Under the pieces are notes generated by a model that did not search any database, was not told where the DNA came from, and saw only the letters and a program-made list of their open reading frames with translations. Of a DNA stretch of 64,000 nucleotides, positions 35,726 through 50,060 are shown piece after piece. The position numbers were made by a program, and so were the translations under genes. Numbering within the stretch: position 1 is the first letter of the stretch; each line of letters opens with the position of its first letter. Source of the DNA: Microcoleus sp. bin48.metabat.b7b8b9.023 (GTDB taxonomy: Bacteria > Cyanobacteriota > Cyanobacteriia > Cyanobacteriales > Microcoleaceae); assembly GCF_013299185.1 (NCBI RefSeq), contig NZ_JAAFKG010000014.1, forward strand, positions 1 through 64,000, in the 5' to 3' direction.

Positions 35726-36436
35726 ATGAAGCCATATCAGCAAATAGAAATTGACGAATGTGGTGAGCCTTTAGTCCCAATTCCACCCGAACATTTTGCT
35801 TTTGAAATTCCGCACCCTTATCAAAAGTTGGGTGCTCCCTATCACAACAGTAAAGTAGATTCACCTTACTATTTGCGGCAAGGAGTTGTAGATAATCTGG
35901 TAGCAGCTAAAACGCATCTACAGCAAAATCATCAAAATTTGAAAATTCTAATATTTGATGCCTATCGACCCGTGGAAGTTCAGCAATTTATGGTAGATTA
36001 TACTTTCAATCAAATTGCCGTAGCTCAAGGCTGCGAATTTCCGGTTTCCGAAGACCAACGCCAAGTTATTATAGAACACGTATATCAATTTTGGGCTGTG
36101 CCGAGCCTCGATCGCGCTACGCCTCCCCCTCACAGTACAGGCGCAGCTTTGGATATAACTTTAGTCGATGAAAATAATGGACAAATTGATATGGGTTCTC
36201 CGATTGATGAAATATCGGAACGTTCTTATCCCGATTATTTTGGTAATAGCAAAGACGCGCAAGAACAGCAATACCACCTGCACAGGCAAATATTGAAAGA
36301 TGCGATGATAGTTGCTGGTTTTCAGCAACACCCTAACGAGTGGTGGCATTTTTCTGTGGGCGATCAGATGTGGGCGTGGTTGACAAATAACAAGAATAGT
36401 GGTAATCAAGTTATCGCCCGATACGGCCACTATTAA
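35726..36436 (+). CDS. VanX-type D-Ala-D-Ala dipeptidase (peptidase M15D)
   Basis: The 236-residue protein has the zinc-binding core of the family: the SxHxxGxAxD-type motif PHSTGAALDITLVD (about 134-147) and EWWHFS (about 205-210). An arginine in FDAYRPVEVQ (about 75-84) matches the substrate-binding region. Such enzymes cleave D-alanyl-D-alanine or related dipeptides in cell-wall recycling; resistance to vancomycin is not implied without VanHA. No signal peptide is apparent, so it may be cytoplasmic. The gene begins 24 bases after the interrupted DUF433 frame. Confidence 0.88.
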   Translation: MKPYQQIEIDECGEPLVPIPPEHFAFEIPHPYQKLGAPYHNSKVDSPYYLRQGVVDNLVAAKTHLQQNHQNLKILIFDAYRPVEVQQFMVDYTFNQIAVAQGCEFPVSEDQRQVIIEHVYQFWAVPSLDRATPPPHSTGAALDITLVDENNGQIDMGSPIDEISERSYPDYFGNSKDAQEQQYHLHRQILKDAMIVAGFQQHPNEWWHFSVGDQMWAWLTNNKNSGNQVIARYGHY

Positions 36437-36506
36437 ACCATTTTAGATTTTAGATGACTGAATGCTCGATCGCTAGAAATCATTTGTTGGATTGGAACCG
36501 ACAAGA

Positions 36507-36664
36507 TATAGCGTTTCGACATCTCATATCAGGTAATCATGGGCATAGGGCATAGGGCATAGGGCATAGGGCATAGGGCATAGGACATAGGGCATAGGGC
36601 ATAGGGCATAGGGCATAGGGCATAGGGCATAGGGCATACCTCACTTTTTGAGAACCGCTATATT
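36507..36664. repeat. Element with element-B-like ends enclosing a (GGGCATA)14 array
   Basis: The left end reads TATAGCGTTTCGACATCTCA and the right end TTTTTGAGAACCGCTATA, like the ends of element B. Between them lies a perfect heptamer array, GGGCATA repeated about 14 times (36541-36638) with one GGACATA variant. The normal element B interior is absent. The remaining part of 36437-37075 holds no gene I can support. Confidence 0.85.
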
Positions 36665-36886
36665 ACAATACTTCGGACAGTTTTTTGACGACTCTGTAAG
36701 CGTTACAGCGTAAGCCCTGGCATTTTTAATGGTTTTTTTAAAACTCAGGACGCTTACTTAAAGATTGAAAAAATACTCATCCCTATAGCCATCAAAGGTT
36801 TGAGATACTCAATTATATCTAAAACTGTCCGAAGTATTGATATTAAAAACGTTCTTAATTGCTGAAACCCCTGCTTTGATTACTTC

Positions 36887-36951
36887 TGTCAACTGTCAAC
36901 TGTCAACTGTCAACTGTCAACTGGTGTGCTGTCAACTGTCAACTGTCAACT
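36887..36951. repeat. Heptamer array (GTCAACT)n
   Basis: Two blocks of GTCAACT (five and three to four copies) separated by GGTGTGCT. It is located about 125 bases upstream of the rmlA-like gene. Confidence 0.95.
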
Positions 36952-37075
36952 CTTCCTTCTTTTTGATCGGCTATTGCCAGCGGGGTAGCCGTGCTTTAAA
37001 ATTAACGAGAGCGAATAAGTGCAGGCAAATCAAGCCAGCACCGCAAACCCTAAAGGATAACTTAGATTTCACCCA

Positions 37076-38149
37076 ATGAAAGCACTCATCCTCTCTGGCG
37101 GCAAAGGAACACGCTTGCGTCCCCTAACCTATACGGGTGCTAAGCAGTTGGTTCCTGTGGCAAATAAGCCGATACTGTGGTACGGAATTGAAGGCATTGT
37201 GGCGGCTGGGATTACGGATATCGGGATTATTATTAGTCCCGAAACCGGGGAAGAGGTGAAGGCGAAAACAGGAGATGGCTCTCGCTTCGGTGCAAAAATT
37301 ACTTATATCTTACAATCAGAGCCGGCGGGACTCGCTCATGCAGTAAAAATTGCTAGACCATTTTTGGGTGATTCTCCATTTATTATGTATTTAGGAGATA
37401 ACTTAATTCAGAGTCAGCTAGATCCGTTTTTAGAGAATTTTAATAAGCAAAAACTAGACGCTCTAATTTTGCTGCGCCCAGTTCCCAATCCCAGTGCTTT
37501 CGGTGTAGCAAAGGTTGATGAGAACGGGCGAGTTTTACAGTTAGTAGAAAAACCCATAGTTCCGCCGTCTAATTTAGCACTGGTGGGGATTTACTTTTTT
37601 GCTCCTACTATTCACGAGGCGATCGATCAAATTCAACCATCTGCCCGCGGGGAACTCGAAATTACTGATGCTATCCAACAGCTAATCAATCAAGAAAAAC
37701 ACGTAGAAGCCTGCAATTTAGATGGTTGGTGGTTGGATACCGGGAAAAAAGATGATTTGCTGAGTGCAAACCAAATCATTTTAGATAGCTGTATCGTAGC
37801 TTCAACTGAATTAAAAGTAGATGCCAAAAGTCAAATTATTGGGCGAGTGCAAATAGGCGAAGGCAGTGAAATTATTAATTCTACAGTTCGCGGGCCTGTG
37901 GTAATTGGGGAAAATTGCCGCATTGAAAATTGCTTTATTGGGCCTTACAGCAGTATTGCCGATCGCGTGACGATGGTTGATGCTGATATCGAACACAGTG
38001 TAATATTGCAAGGGGCGAAAATTGTTGGCATTCACCAGCGAATTGTTGACAGCGTGATCGGGCAGCGAGCTCAACTCACAAATGCGCCGCCGCGCCCTAA
38101 AGCGTTGCGGTTTATGATTGGTGATGACAGTCAAATCGAGTTAGTCTAA
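37076..38149 (+). CDS. Glucose-1-phosphate thymidylyltransferase, long form
   Basis: This enzyme makes dTDP-glucose for rhamnose and related sugars. The 357-residue protein starts with the nucleotidyltransferase signature GGKGTRLRPLTYTGAKQLVPVANKP (residues 8-32). The metal-binding region is YLGDNLIQSQ, and substrate residues include EKPIVPPSNLALVGIYFF. Beyond about 245 a left-handed beta-helix follows (IGRVQIGEGSEIINSTVRG, then VVIGENCRIENCFIGPYS), which defines the long StrD/RmlA type. It begins the glycosyltransferase cluster and is read in the same direction. Confidence 0.92.
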   Translation: MKALILSGGKGTRLRPLTYTGAKQLVPVANKPILWYGIEGIVAAGITDIGIIISPETGEEVKAKTGDGSRFGAKITYILQSEPAGLAHAVKIARPFLGDSPFIMYLGDNLIQSQLDPFLENFNKQKLDALILLRPVPNPSAFGVAKVDENGRVLQLVEKPIVPPSNLALVGIYFFAPTIHEAIDQIQPSARGELEITDAIQQLINQEKHVEACNLDGWWLDTGKKDDLLSANQIILDSCIVASTELKVDAKSQIIGRVQIGEGSEIINSTVRGPVVIGENCRIENCFIGPYSSIADRVTMVDADIEHSVILQGAKIVGIHQRIVDSVIGQRAQLTNAPPRPKALRFMIGDDSQIELV

Positions 38150-38241
38150 CTTGGGATTTGCACTATTCTCGTAGGGGCAATTTACCCAGTGGTGCGGGTT
38201 GCTAACCCTACGAGATGGTGTGCCGAGGCGCACCATAAATT

Positions 38242-38250
38242 AAAAGGAGG
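38242..38250 (+). promoter_or_regulatory. Strong Shine-Dalgarno sequence that fixes a TTG start
   Basis: AAAAGGAGG lies seven bases before a TTG at 38258. It is the strongest ribosome binding site in the window and decides the start of the coiled-coil gene in favour of that TTG rather than the GTG at 38189, which lies inside a dispersed repeat. Confidence 0.75.
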
Positions 38251-38257
38251 CGACAGA

Positions 38258-38791
38258 TTGCAGTACGAAGAAATACCGACTCAACAAATTATAGATAAAT
38301 TGCGCCAAACTTTGGAGCCGCGAATTGGTATTGCTGAGTTGCCGCTGCCGGAAAGAGCAAAAAGTGCGATCGCCCAAAATGAAGATGACGAAGACATTGC
38401 CCTTCTCAAAGCGGGCTTTGACATTTATAACATTCCAATTACATCTTACCAAAGGCGGCTCGGTTCCGCAGTCATCGCCGTCAGAAAAATCGTCCGAAAA
38501 TTGCTCAAGCCCGTATTAGACAGGCAAGTAATTTACAATTTCGCGAATACCCGCGTTGTGCAAACATTGAGCACACAGTTGCAAAAATTGCAAGAAAATC
38601 AACAAACTCTAGAGAAAAAACTTACATCGGAATTCAGCAGCGGATTTCCCGAACTTACAGCACAGCTTGAGAGTCAACAAAGGGCGATCGCAAATTTTCA
38701 GTCTGAAGTAGAGCAAATCAAAGCAGTACAGCAGCAACATACTGCTATTTTACAGGAGATTACCGCTCAATTGGGCGATCGACAACCATAA
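38258..38791 (+). CDS. Coiled-coil protein of the glycosyltransferase cluster
   Basis: The protein has 177 residues from the TTG at 38258. I do not know its function. The first 60 residues are acidic; a conserved-looking block follows with IYNIPITSYQRRLGSAVIAVR and KPVLDRQVIYNFANTRVV. The C-terminal 70 residues form a coiled coil rich in Gln and Leu. Similar proteins occur next to glycosyltransferases in cyanobacteria and may organise a glycosylation complex. It is 10 bases upstream of the GT2-GT4 gene, so probably in one operon with it. Confidence 0.7.
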   Translation: MQYEEIPTQQIIDKLRQTLEPRIGIAELPLPERAKSAIAQNEDDEDIALLKAGFDIYNIPITSYQRRLGSAVIAVRKIVRKLLKPVLDRQVIYNFANTRVVQTLSTQLQKLQENQQTLEKKLTSEFSSGFPELTAQLESQQRAIANFQSEVEQIKAVQQQHTAILQEITAQLGDRQP

Positions 38792-38801
38792 AGCATCAAA
38801 G

Positions 38802-40931
38802 ATGACTACACTTCCTATATGCTCATTTATTATAGTTAACTATAATGGTCTGCGCCACACCAAAGACTGCTTGAAATCCCTACAAAAACTTGCGTATCCA
38901 GAATCACAACTCGATTTAATTGTAATTGATAATTGCTCTCAAGACGATTCCGTTAGTTCCCTGCGCGAACTGTTTCCAAAAGTTCGCATTTTTGTGAATA
39001 CCGCCAACAACTTTGCCAAAGCCCTCAACCTCGGCATCAGCGAAGCAAAAGGGCAATACATCGGCTTTCTCAATAACGATGCAACGCTTGAGTGTCACTG
39101 GCTAGAAATATTAGTTAAACGCCTAGAGACTGAAAAAAAAATCGGTGCAGCTAGCGGCAAATTGCTGTTTAAAGACGGGCGAATTAACAGCGCGGGCATT
39201 CAGCAATTACCTAATTTTTATTGGCAAGATGTCGGTTTTGGCGAAAAAGATTCGGGACAATATAATACAGAAAGGGAAGTAGAAGGGCTTTGTTGGGCGG
39301 CGGTGCTTTTTCGCAGAGAATGTCTGGAAGATCTCGGGCCTATAGATGAAGATTTTGTGATGTATTTTGAAGATGTAGAGTTTTCCAAACGCTGCCAAAA
39401 ACGCGGTTGGAAAATGCTTTATACTCCCGCAGCTATCGCCCATCACGAGTATCGAGGTTCGAGTAAAGGTAGCAAACTCACCGAGTATTTCTGCAACCGC
39501 AATCGGTTTTTGTATTTGGCGAAACACGAACCTCTGCAATTAGTGAAATCGATTCATACTTCGGATTTTTTTAGTAACAAACAGTACGATTTGCTGTTCG
39601 AGAGTTTGTTTTTCGCGATTAAAAAACTGCTAGATTATCAGAAGCCGGAAATCGTCGCCACTGTACTGCCGCAGTTGACTGAAAAGTTGGCGGTGATTTA
39701 CAGTAGAATGAAGATCGATCGCATTTTACCTCGATTGGAGGTGGTTAGGGGCGATCGCAAAATGTCGATCGCAATTTACGATCACGGACTGCATTTTATC
39801 GGCGGCGGACAAAAATACGTCGCTACCATCGCCTCGCTACTGCAAAATGAATTTGATATTACTTTTATCGCCAACAAACCCGTTGCTGTTTCTGACTTAG
39901 AGTCGTGGTACGGACTCAACCTTTCAGGATGCAAAATCAAGATTATTCCGTTGCAATTTTACGAGAAGCGCGGAATGCAGTGTATCGATTCCAGTATCAT
40001 CGCTGAGGATATGGAAAATCCCTTTGATGAAATTGCCAGAGAAAGCAAAAATTACGATCTTTTCGTCAACGCCAACCAACTCGAAAAAGTCAAACCGCTG
40101 TCGCCGATATCAGTATTTTTCTGCCACTTTCCGAATACTTTTCGCAACCGTCATTTTGCTGTGGATGATTACACTTTTATTATTGCCAACAGTCAATTTA
40201 CTGTCAAGTGGTTAGAGAAACGTTGGAATTTGCAACCAACTTTTATGCTATATCCGCCCGTGGAAATGGCTACAGCTAAAGTGTCGAAGGAAAAGATAAT
40301 TTTAGCTGTGGGACAGTTTGAAGCTGGAGGAACAAAAAAGCAAATTGAACTCATCCAAGCTTTCCGCAATTTGCTAGCAGATTATCCCGATGAACTTCAA
40401 GGATGGCGGCTAATTTTAGCTGGAAGCAGTGTTCCGAAAAATCCTTATTTAAAGGCGGTTCATAATTTGCTGAAGCAGGATTCAAGGGCGATCGAACTTA
40501 AAGTTAATGGTTCCTTAGATGAGATAAAATTGCTTTATGCTAAATCGAGTATATTTTGGCATGGCTGCGGTTTGGGTGAAGTCAATCCTCAAAGGTTTGA
40601 ACATTTTGGGATGGCGACTGTTGAAGCAATGCAAAATAGTTGTGCCCCGATCGCGTTTTGTGGCGGTGGACAACCGGAAATTGTCGAACACGGGCGATCG
40701 GGCTTTTTGTTCAATACGGTTGAGGAACTTTGCCACTATTCACATCAACTAATTGTCAATCCCGATTTGCTGGCAGAACTTCAAGCTGGCGCACAGCAAC
40801 GCAGTCAGAACTTTAGACTCCCACCTTTTGAACACAAAGTCAAGAGTTTTTTTGAGATTATTCACCAGGAGTATGCTACAATTCGGCTGCCAAATCCAGG
40901 CGAGATTGCTCAAATGCTCGATCGACCTTAA
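38802..40931 (+). CDS. Bifunctional glycosyltransferase (GT2-GT4 fusion)
   Basis: The 709-residue protein joins two transferases. Residues 1 to about 235 are a GT2 (GT-A) domain like rhamnosyltransferases, with SFIIVNYNGLRHTKDCLKSL, the nucleotide-binding IDNCSQDDSV, the DXD-like FLNNDATL and FVMYFEDVEFSKRCQKRG. From about 320 to 690 is a GT4 (GT-B) domain with DHGLHFIGGGQKYVATIA and, near the C-terminus, FEHFGMATVEAMQNSCAPIA and GGGQPEIVEHGRSGFLF, where the E-x7-E motif binds the nucleotide sugar. Each half probably adds one sugar. No membrane helix is evident. Confidence 0.88.
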   Translation: MTTLPICSFIIVNYNGLRHTKDCLKSLQKLAYPESQLDLIVIDNCSQDDSVSSLRELFPKVRIFVNTANNFAKALNLGISEAKGQYIGFLNNDATLECHWLEILVKRLETEKKIGAASGKLLFKDGRINSAGIQQLPNFYWQDVGFGEKDSGQYNTEREVEGLCWAAVLFRRECLEDLGPIDEDFVMYFEDVEFSKRCQKRGWKMLYTPAAIAHHEYRGSSKGSKLTEYFCNRNRFLYLAKHEPLQLVKSIHTSDFFSNKQYDLLFESLFFAIKKLLDYQKPEIVATVLPQLTEKLAVIYSRMKIDRILPRLEVVRGDRKMSIAIYDHGLHFIGGGQKYVATIASLLQNEFDITFIANKPVAVSDLESWYGLNLSGCKIKIIPLQFYEKRGMQCIDSSIIAEDMENPFDEIARESKNYDLFVNANQLEKVKPLSPISVFFCHFPNTFRNRHFAVDDYTFIIANSQFTVKWLEKRWNLQPTFMLYPPVEMATAKVSKEKIILAVGQFEAGGTKKQIELIQAFRNLLADYPDELQGWRLILAGSSVPKNPYLKAVHNLLKQDSRAIELKVNGSLDEIKLLYAKSSIFWHGCGLGEVNPQRFEHFGMATVEAMQNSCAPIAFCGGGQPEIVEHGRSGFLFNTVEELCHYSHQLIVNPDLLAELQAGAQQRSQNFRLPPFEHKVKSFFEIIHQEYATIRLPNPGEIAQMLDRP

Positions 40932-40991
40932 GCATACATATATTGATGTGGGTAAGGAAGTGGCAGTGTCTGTTAGTGTTAATTTAAGCCT

Positions 40992-41111
40992 AGATCCCCC
41001 CTAGCCCCCCTTAAAAAGGGGGGGACAAGAGTATTCTCAAAGTCCTGCTTCTTAAAGAGGGACAAAAGTATTCTCAAAGTCCCCCTTCTTAAGGGGGATT
41101 TAGGGGGATCG
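40992..41111. repeat. Dispersed CCCCCTTAAGAAGGGGG module (double)
   Basis: Two tandem copies of the palindrome with TATTCTCAAAGTC between them. Flanking GATCCCCC and GGGGGATCG boxes make an outer inverted repeat. Other copies are in element A (5930, 8690) and at 44790-44871 and 51006-51083. The gap 40932-41256 holds no gene. Confidence 0.85.
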
Positions 41112-41256
41112 AGCCTTGGATGCGAACGATAAATTCAAAAGTTTTAGATCTTAAATTAACACCAGCGGGTAGTGCCATTCCTCACAAATATCGCCGAAAA
41201 TCGACTTAGTTTGATATCAAATATCGACTAATCACAAGTTTATTTTTACTCAAAAC

Positions 41257-42327
41257 GTGTCCAATCAACTGTTAATCAATTTATCCTTTCTTACTCCCGA
41301 ACCCACGGGAATCGGTACTTATGCAGCCAATCTTTTCCCCCAACTGCAACACCTAGAACCAACATTACTCGCTTCCCAGAAAATTGAGAATTATAGTTGC
41401 TATCAAATTCCAGATAACATCACACCGAATCGAGGCCCGAAAGGACAAATTAACAGACTGCTGTGGACTCAATTTGAATTGCCTAAAATTTACGACAAAT
41501 TGCAGTCAAACCTAATATTTTCGCCGATTCCAGAAGCACCTTTATATTCCAAATGCCGTTACATAGTTACGGTTCACGATTTAATTCCTTTGCGATTCCC
41601 CCAAAAGTTCTCTCGGCTGACAGCTTATTTCCGCTACTACATCCCCCAGGTTTTGCGACAAGCCGAACATATTATTTGCGATTCCCAAGCAACGGCGATA
41701 GATGTTGCTAACTTTTACCAGATTTCGCGTCAGAAAATGACCGCAATTCCCCTAGCTTGTGATAATATTAATTTTCGCTGTCTCGACTTGCCAGCAAAAA
41801 ATTATTTTCTTTATACCGGCAGACACGATAGTTACAAAAACTTGGAAAGATTAATTGCTGCATTTGCGAGTTTAGCCGATCGCACAAACTACGAACTTTG
41901 GCTAGCCGGGCCTCCCAACGCCTACACGCCACAGTCGATCGCACAAGTAGAACAATTGGGTTTACAATCTTTGGTAAAGTTTCTCGGTTACGTTCCCTAC
42001 TCGCAATTGCCCGTACTGATGAATCAGGCGATCGCCCTGGTGTTTCCCACACTCTGGGAAGGATTCGGCTTGCCGATTTTAGAAGCAATGGCCTGCGGTA
42101 CACCAGTCATCACTTCCAACCTGTCATCGATGCCAGAAGTAGCCGGAGATGCGGCATTATTAGTCAATCCCTACAGCGTTGGAGAAATAGCAGCAGCCAT
42201 GCAAACAGTAGCCACAGATTCAAAAGTGCGATCGCGCTTAAAAAAATCTAGCTTAGCGCGATCGGCCGAATTTAGCTGGCACAAAACCGGAACAGCAACC
42301 GCCAACATCTTACAACAATATCTGTAA
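41257..42327 (+). CDS. Glycosyltransferase family 4, copy 1
   Basis: The 356-residue GT-B protein has [28 protein letters not shown], a typical N-terminal domain segment. The donor-binding domain contains [39 protein letters not shown] and the E-x7-E motif region [19 protein letters not shown]. It probably transfers rhamnose or mannose in polysaccharide assembly. Translation appears to start at GTG (41257). It is about 60% identical by eye to the next gene, from which it is separated by a tandem repeat, indicating a gene duplication. Confidence 0.9.
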   Translation: MSNQLLINLSFLTPEPTGIGTYAANLFPQLQHLEPTLLASQKIENYSCYQIPDNITPNRGPKGQINRLLWTQFELPKIYDKLQSNLIFSPIPEAPLYSKCRYIVTVHDLIPLRFPQKFSRLTAYFRYYIPQVLRQAEHIICDSQATAIDVANFYQISRQKMTAIPLACDNINFRCLDLPAKNYFLYTGRHDSYKNLERLIAAFASLADRTNYELWLAGPPNAYTPQSIAQVEQLGLQSLVKFLGYVPYSQLPVLMNQAIALVFPTLWEGFGLPILEAMACGTPVITSNLSSMPEVAGDAALLVNPYSVGEIAAAMQTVATDSKVRSRLKKSSLARSAEFSWHKTGTATANILQQYL

Positions 42328-42339
42328 ATCTTCCCACTC

Positions 42340-42615
42340 TTCTTTCCACTCTCCGCGCCCTCTGCGCGCTCTGCGGTTAATCAAAAAAAATCCCAACCAA
42401 AAAACCGCAATCCTCAACATCTGTAAAACAGCCCACTATTCTTTCATCTCTCTGCGCCCTCTGCGCCCTCTGCGGTTAATCAAAAAAAATCCCAACCAAA
42501 AAACCGCAATCCTCAACATCTGTAAAACAGCCCACTATTCTTTCATCTCTCTGCGCCCTCTGCGCCCTCTGCGGTTAAATAAAAAAATCCCAACCAAAAA
42601 ACCGCAATCCTCATA
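42340..42615. repeat. 99-bp tandem repeat between GT4 paralogues
   Basis: Nearly three copies, with exact 99-base spacing between AAACCGCAATCCTCA boxes at about 42403 and 42502 (98 for the third). Each unit contains CTGCGCCCTCTGCG direct repeats and an A run. The first unit is diverged. It fills the whole gap between the two GT4 genes. Confidence 0.9.
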
Positions 42616-42622
42616 TTACGCT

Positions 42623-43705
42623 ATGCCAAACCCCCAATCCAACCTACTAATTAATCTCTCCTTCCTAATTTCCGAACCAACCGGATTAGCCATCTACGCC
42701 AAAAACCTATTTCCCCACCTAAAAACCCTCAATCCAACCTTACTAACAGCCCAAAAATTTCCCAATAATAACTGCTACAAAATCCCAGCCAACCTCACAC
42801 CACAACAAGGAATCAAAGGACACATCAACCGATTGCTGTGGACACAAACCCAAATCCCCAAAATATACAAAAAGCTAAAATCTAACCTGTTATTTTCGCC
42901 AATTCCCGAAGCTCCTCTATTTCGCGGTTGTCGGTATATAATTACAGTACATGACCTAATAGCTTTACGATTTCCCCGCCGCTTCGATCCTTTGGCAGTT
43001 TATCACCGCTACTACATTCCCCAAGTGTTGCGGCAGGCTGAACATATCATCTGCGATTCCGAGTCAACCGCCAATGATATTACTAATTTTTGTAAAATTC
43101 CAAGTTCTTTAATTACACGAATTTTTCCCGGCTACGATACCAGTTTTTTTAAGTTTCTAGACTTACCAACTAGCAATTATTTCCTGTATATGGGCCGCCA
43201 CAATCCCCATAAAAACGTCCAGCGAGTTGTAGCAGCGTTTGCGGCTTTACCCAATAATTCCGACTACGAATTGTGGATAACGGGATCGGAAGATAAACGC
43301 TATACGCCGCTGCTGAAGGCCCAGGTTCAAGAATTGGGATTGTCCGATCGCGTAAAATTCCTAAATTACCTCCCCGCGGCTGATTTGCCGAAAGTCATCA
43401 ACCGGGCGATCGCCCTGGTATTCCCCAGTCTTTGGGAAGGATTCGGTCTCCCGGTGCTCGAAGCAATGGCCTGTGGCACTCCTGTCATCACTTCTAACCT
43501 ATCTTCTATGCCGGAAGTCGGGGGGGACGCAGTATCGTTAGTCAATCCGTACAGCATCCAGGAAATAGCCTCTGCTATGCACGAGCTGGCAACAGATACT
43601 AAAGCTCGATCGCACTTGCGGGAACTAGGTTTGGCCCGAGCAAAACTGTTTAGCTGGGAAAAGACAGGCGTGGAAACTGCTGCTATTCTCGATCGATACT
43701 GTTGA
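42623..43705 (+). CDS. Glycosyltransferase family 4, copy 2
   Basis: The 360-residue paralogue of the preceding GT4 gene keeps all catalytic-domain blocks: [43 protein letters not shown] and [19 protein letters not shown]. The N-terminal third differs more (GLAIYAKNLF instead of [10 protein letters not shown]), suggesting a different acceptor. Its last codon and TGA stop (43700-43705) are part of a heptamer array that follows directly, so the C-terminus is defined by the repeat. Confidence 0.9.
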   Translation: MPNPQSNLLINLSFLISEPTGLAIYAKNLFPHLKTLNPTLLTAQKFPNNNCYKIPANLTPQQGIKGHINRLLWTQTQIPKIYKKLKSNLLFSPIPEAPLFRGCRYIITVHDLIALRFPRRFDPLAVYHRYYIPQVLRQAEHIICDSESTANDITNFCKIPSSLITRIFPGYDTSFFKFLDLPTSNYFLYMGRHNPHKNVQRVVAAFAALPNNSDYELWITGSEDKRYTPLLKAQVQELGLSDRVKFLNYLPAADLPKVINRAIALVFPSLWEGFGLPVLEAMACGTPVITSNLSSMPEVGGDAVSLVNPYSIQEIASAMHELATDTKARSHLRELGLARAKLFSWEKTGVETAAILDRYC

Positions 43706-43925
43706 CTGTTGACTGTTGACTGTTGACTGTTGACTGTTGACTGTTGACTGTTGACTGTTGACTGTTGACTGTTGACTGTTGGAAGACGGAAGACGGAAGA
43801 GGGAAGAGGGAAGAGGGAAGAGGGAAGAGGGAAGAGTTGACAGAAGGAAGAGTTGACAGTTGACAGAAGAAAGATTTTTCCAATCTCCCCCTCTCCCTAT
43901 CTCCCCATCTCCCCATCTCCCCATC
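43700..43925. repeat. Three successive short-repeat arrays
   Basis: First comes (TGTTGAC)n, about 11 copies from 43700. Then GGAAGAC/GGAAGAG heptamers run from about 43781 to 43834, mixed with TTGACAG. Then the nine-base unit ATCTCCCC-type follows (about 43895-43925). They fill the gap between GT4 copy 2 and petG. The first array supplies the stop codon of the GT4 gene. Confidence 0.93.
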
Positions 43926-43968
43926 TCCCCCCTCTCTCCTCCGCTTCACCGAGGCACTATAGGCCCTT

Positions 43969-44088
43969 TTACTTATTGATACCCAACTGATCGCCGCGCT
44001 TGTATTGCTGGTAAGCAGCAAAAAACAGCCCCGCCAGAGTAACAAAGATTAAACCCAGAACAATACCTGAAAGCAGCGGTTCTACCAT
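43969..44088 (-). CDS. petG: Cytochrome b6-f complex subunit PetG
   Basis: The 39-residue protein starts [20 protein letters not shown] and ends [12 protein letters not shown], matching PetG, a one-helix subunit needed for assembly of the cytochrome b6-f complex. The length is normal and the single transmembrane helix spans about 5-27. AAGGAG lies six bases before the ATG. It is divergent from the cytochrome cM gene, with 182 bases between. The C-terminal INK is slightly longer than the usual GL end. Confidence 0.96.
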   Translation of the reverse strand: MVEPLLSGIVLGLIFVTLAGLFFAAYQQYKRGDQLGINK

Positions 44089-44270
44089 GAGAGCTCCTTA
44101 ACGTTAAGATTTAACAATCTAATTTTAATATTACCAGCACTGAGACAGATGAATTTTCCCATTCTTGGGAGTTCTGGGGGTATCAGATCTTGATATCCCC
44201 GCTGGAAACGATTAAGCTATGTGATGAGAAATAAATTTTCTTGTAGATACTATTTTAAATTTGCACTCCT

Positions 44271-44651
44271 TTGAATCACCAAATTGCCACGAATGAAATT
44301 AAAAACCCGATCGAGCGACTGGTCATATTTGCGATCGCCGTGTTGCTTGCCATCATGTTGGCGACGATGACAATTCGTCAGTTTCAAGTTGCCGATCCCT
44401 ACGTCAAAAGCGTACTTTCCCTTACTGGCGACCAGTTTCAGGGTTCCGCCATCTTTCAAATGAACTGTGCGGGGTGTCACATATCCGTCGGAGAGACTCA
44501 AGTTGGGCCCAACTTGCACCGAGTTTCAGAGCGCAAATCCGAATTCGAGCTGATCCGCCAAGTCACCAGCGGGCGAACCCCACCAATGCCACAGTTTCAG
44601 CCGAGCCCGCAAGAAATGGCCGACTTGCTGAAATATCTCCAACAAATTTAA
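44271..44651 (+). CDS. cytM: Cytochrome cM
   Basis: The 126-residue class I c-type cytochrome has an N-terminal membrane anchor (about 16-35) and one heme site, C66-A-G-C69-H70, with the sixth ligand M106 in TPPMPQF. The sequence ADPYVKSVLSL and the end QEMADLLKYLQQI are typical of cyanobacterial cytochrome cM. CytM is a low-abundance redox protein reported to limit respiration or photosynthesis under some conditions. The start is TTG (44271); no ATG fits. It is transcribed away from petG. Confidence 0.9.
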   Translation: MNHQIATNEIKNPIERLVIFAIAVLLAIMLATMTIRQFQVADPYVKSVLSLTGDQFQGSAIFQMNCAGCHISVGETQVGPNLHRVSERKSEFELIRQVTSGRTPPMPQFQPSPQEMADLLKYLQQI

Positions 44652-44789
44652 CAAAAAAAGGGGAACGGAATTTCGTTCCCCTAATCCTGATTGTCCAGCT
44701 AAGAGTAGGTGCGCGAAGTGTGCATCCTACTGTGGATTGGTGTCAACTTAACCCCGAAAACCTTTGTATCTCTCGTTTACCCTGAGCGT

Positions 44790-44871
44790 CGATCCCCCTA
44801 AATCCCCCTTAAGAAGGGGGACTTTGAGGAAAATCCTGTCCCCCCCTTAAGAAGGGGGGCTAGGGGGGATC
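44790..44871. repeat. Dispersed CCCCCTTAAGAAGGGGG module
   Basis: Two copies of the module (CCCCCTTAAGAAGGGGG, then CCCCCCTTAAGAAGGGGGG) are flanked by GATCCCCCTAAA and TAGGGGGGATC. It lies between cytM and the converging giant surface-protein gene and may terminate both transcripts. Confidence 0.88.
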
Positions 44872-44948
44872 TGGCTCCGATCGCCAAACAGAAGACAGCC
44901 ACTAGGTTTGACGTTAAGTTGAAAGCGATGCCTACTAAGGACTACAGA

Positions 44949-50060
<5,112 letters not shown>

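Noticed and set aside
36541..36638. Possible CRISPR array
   Set aside because: GGGCATA units are seven bases with no spacers, so it is a simple tandem repeat.
42340..42615. Possible CRISPR or protein-coding repeat
   Set aside because: Units are tandem without unique spacers, contain A runs and stop codons, and fit a 99-bp tandem duplication.
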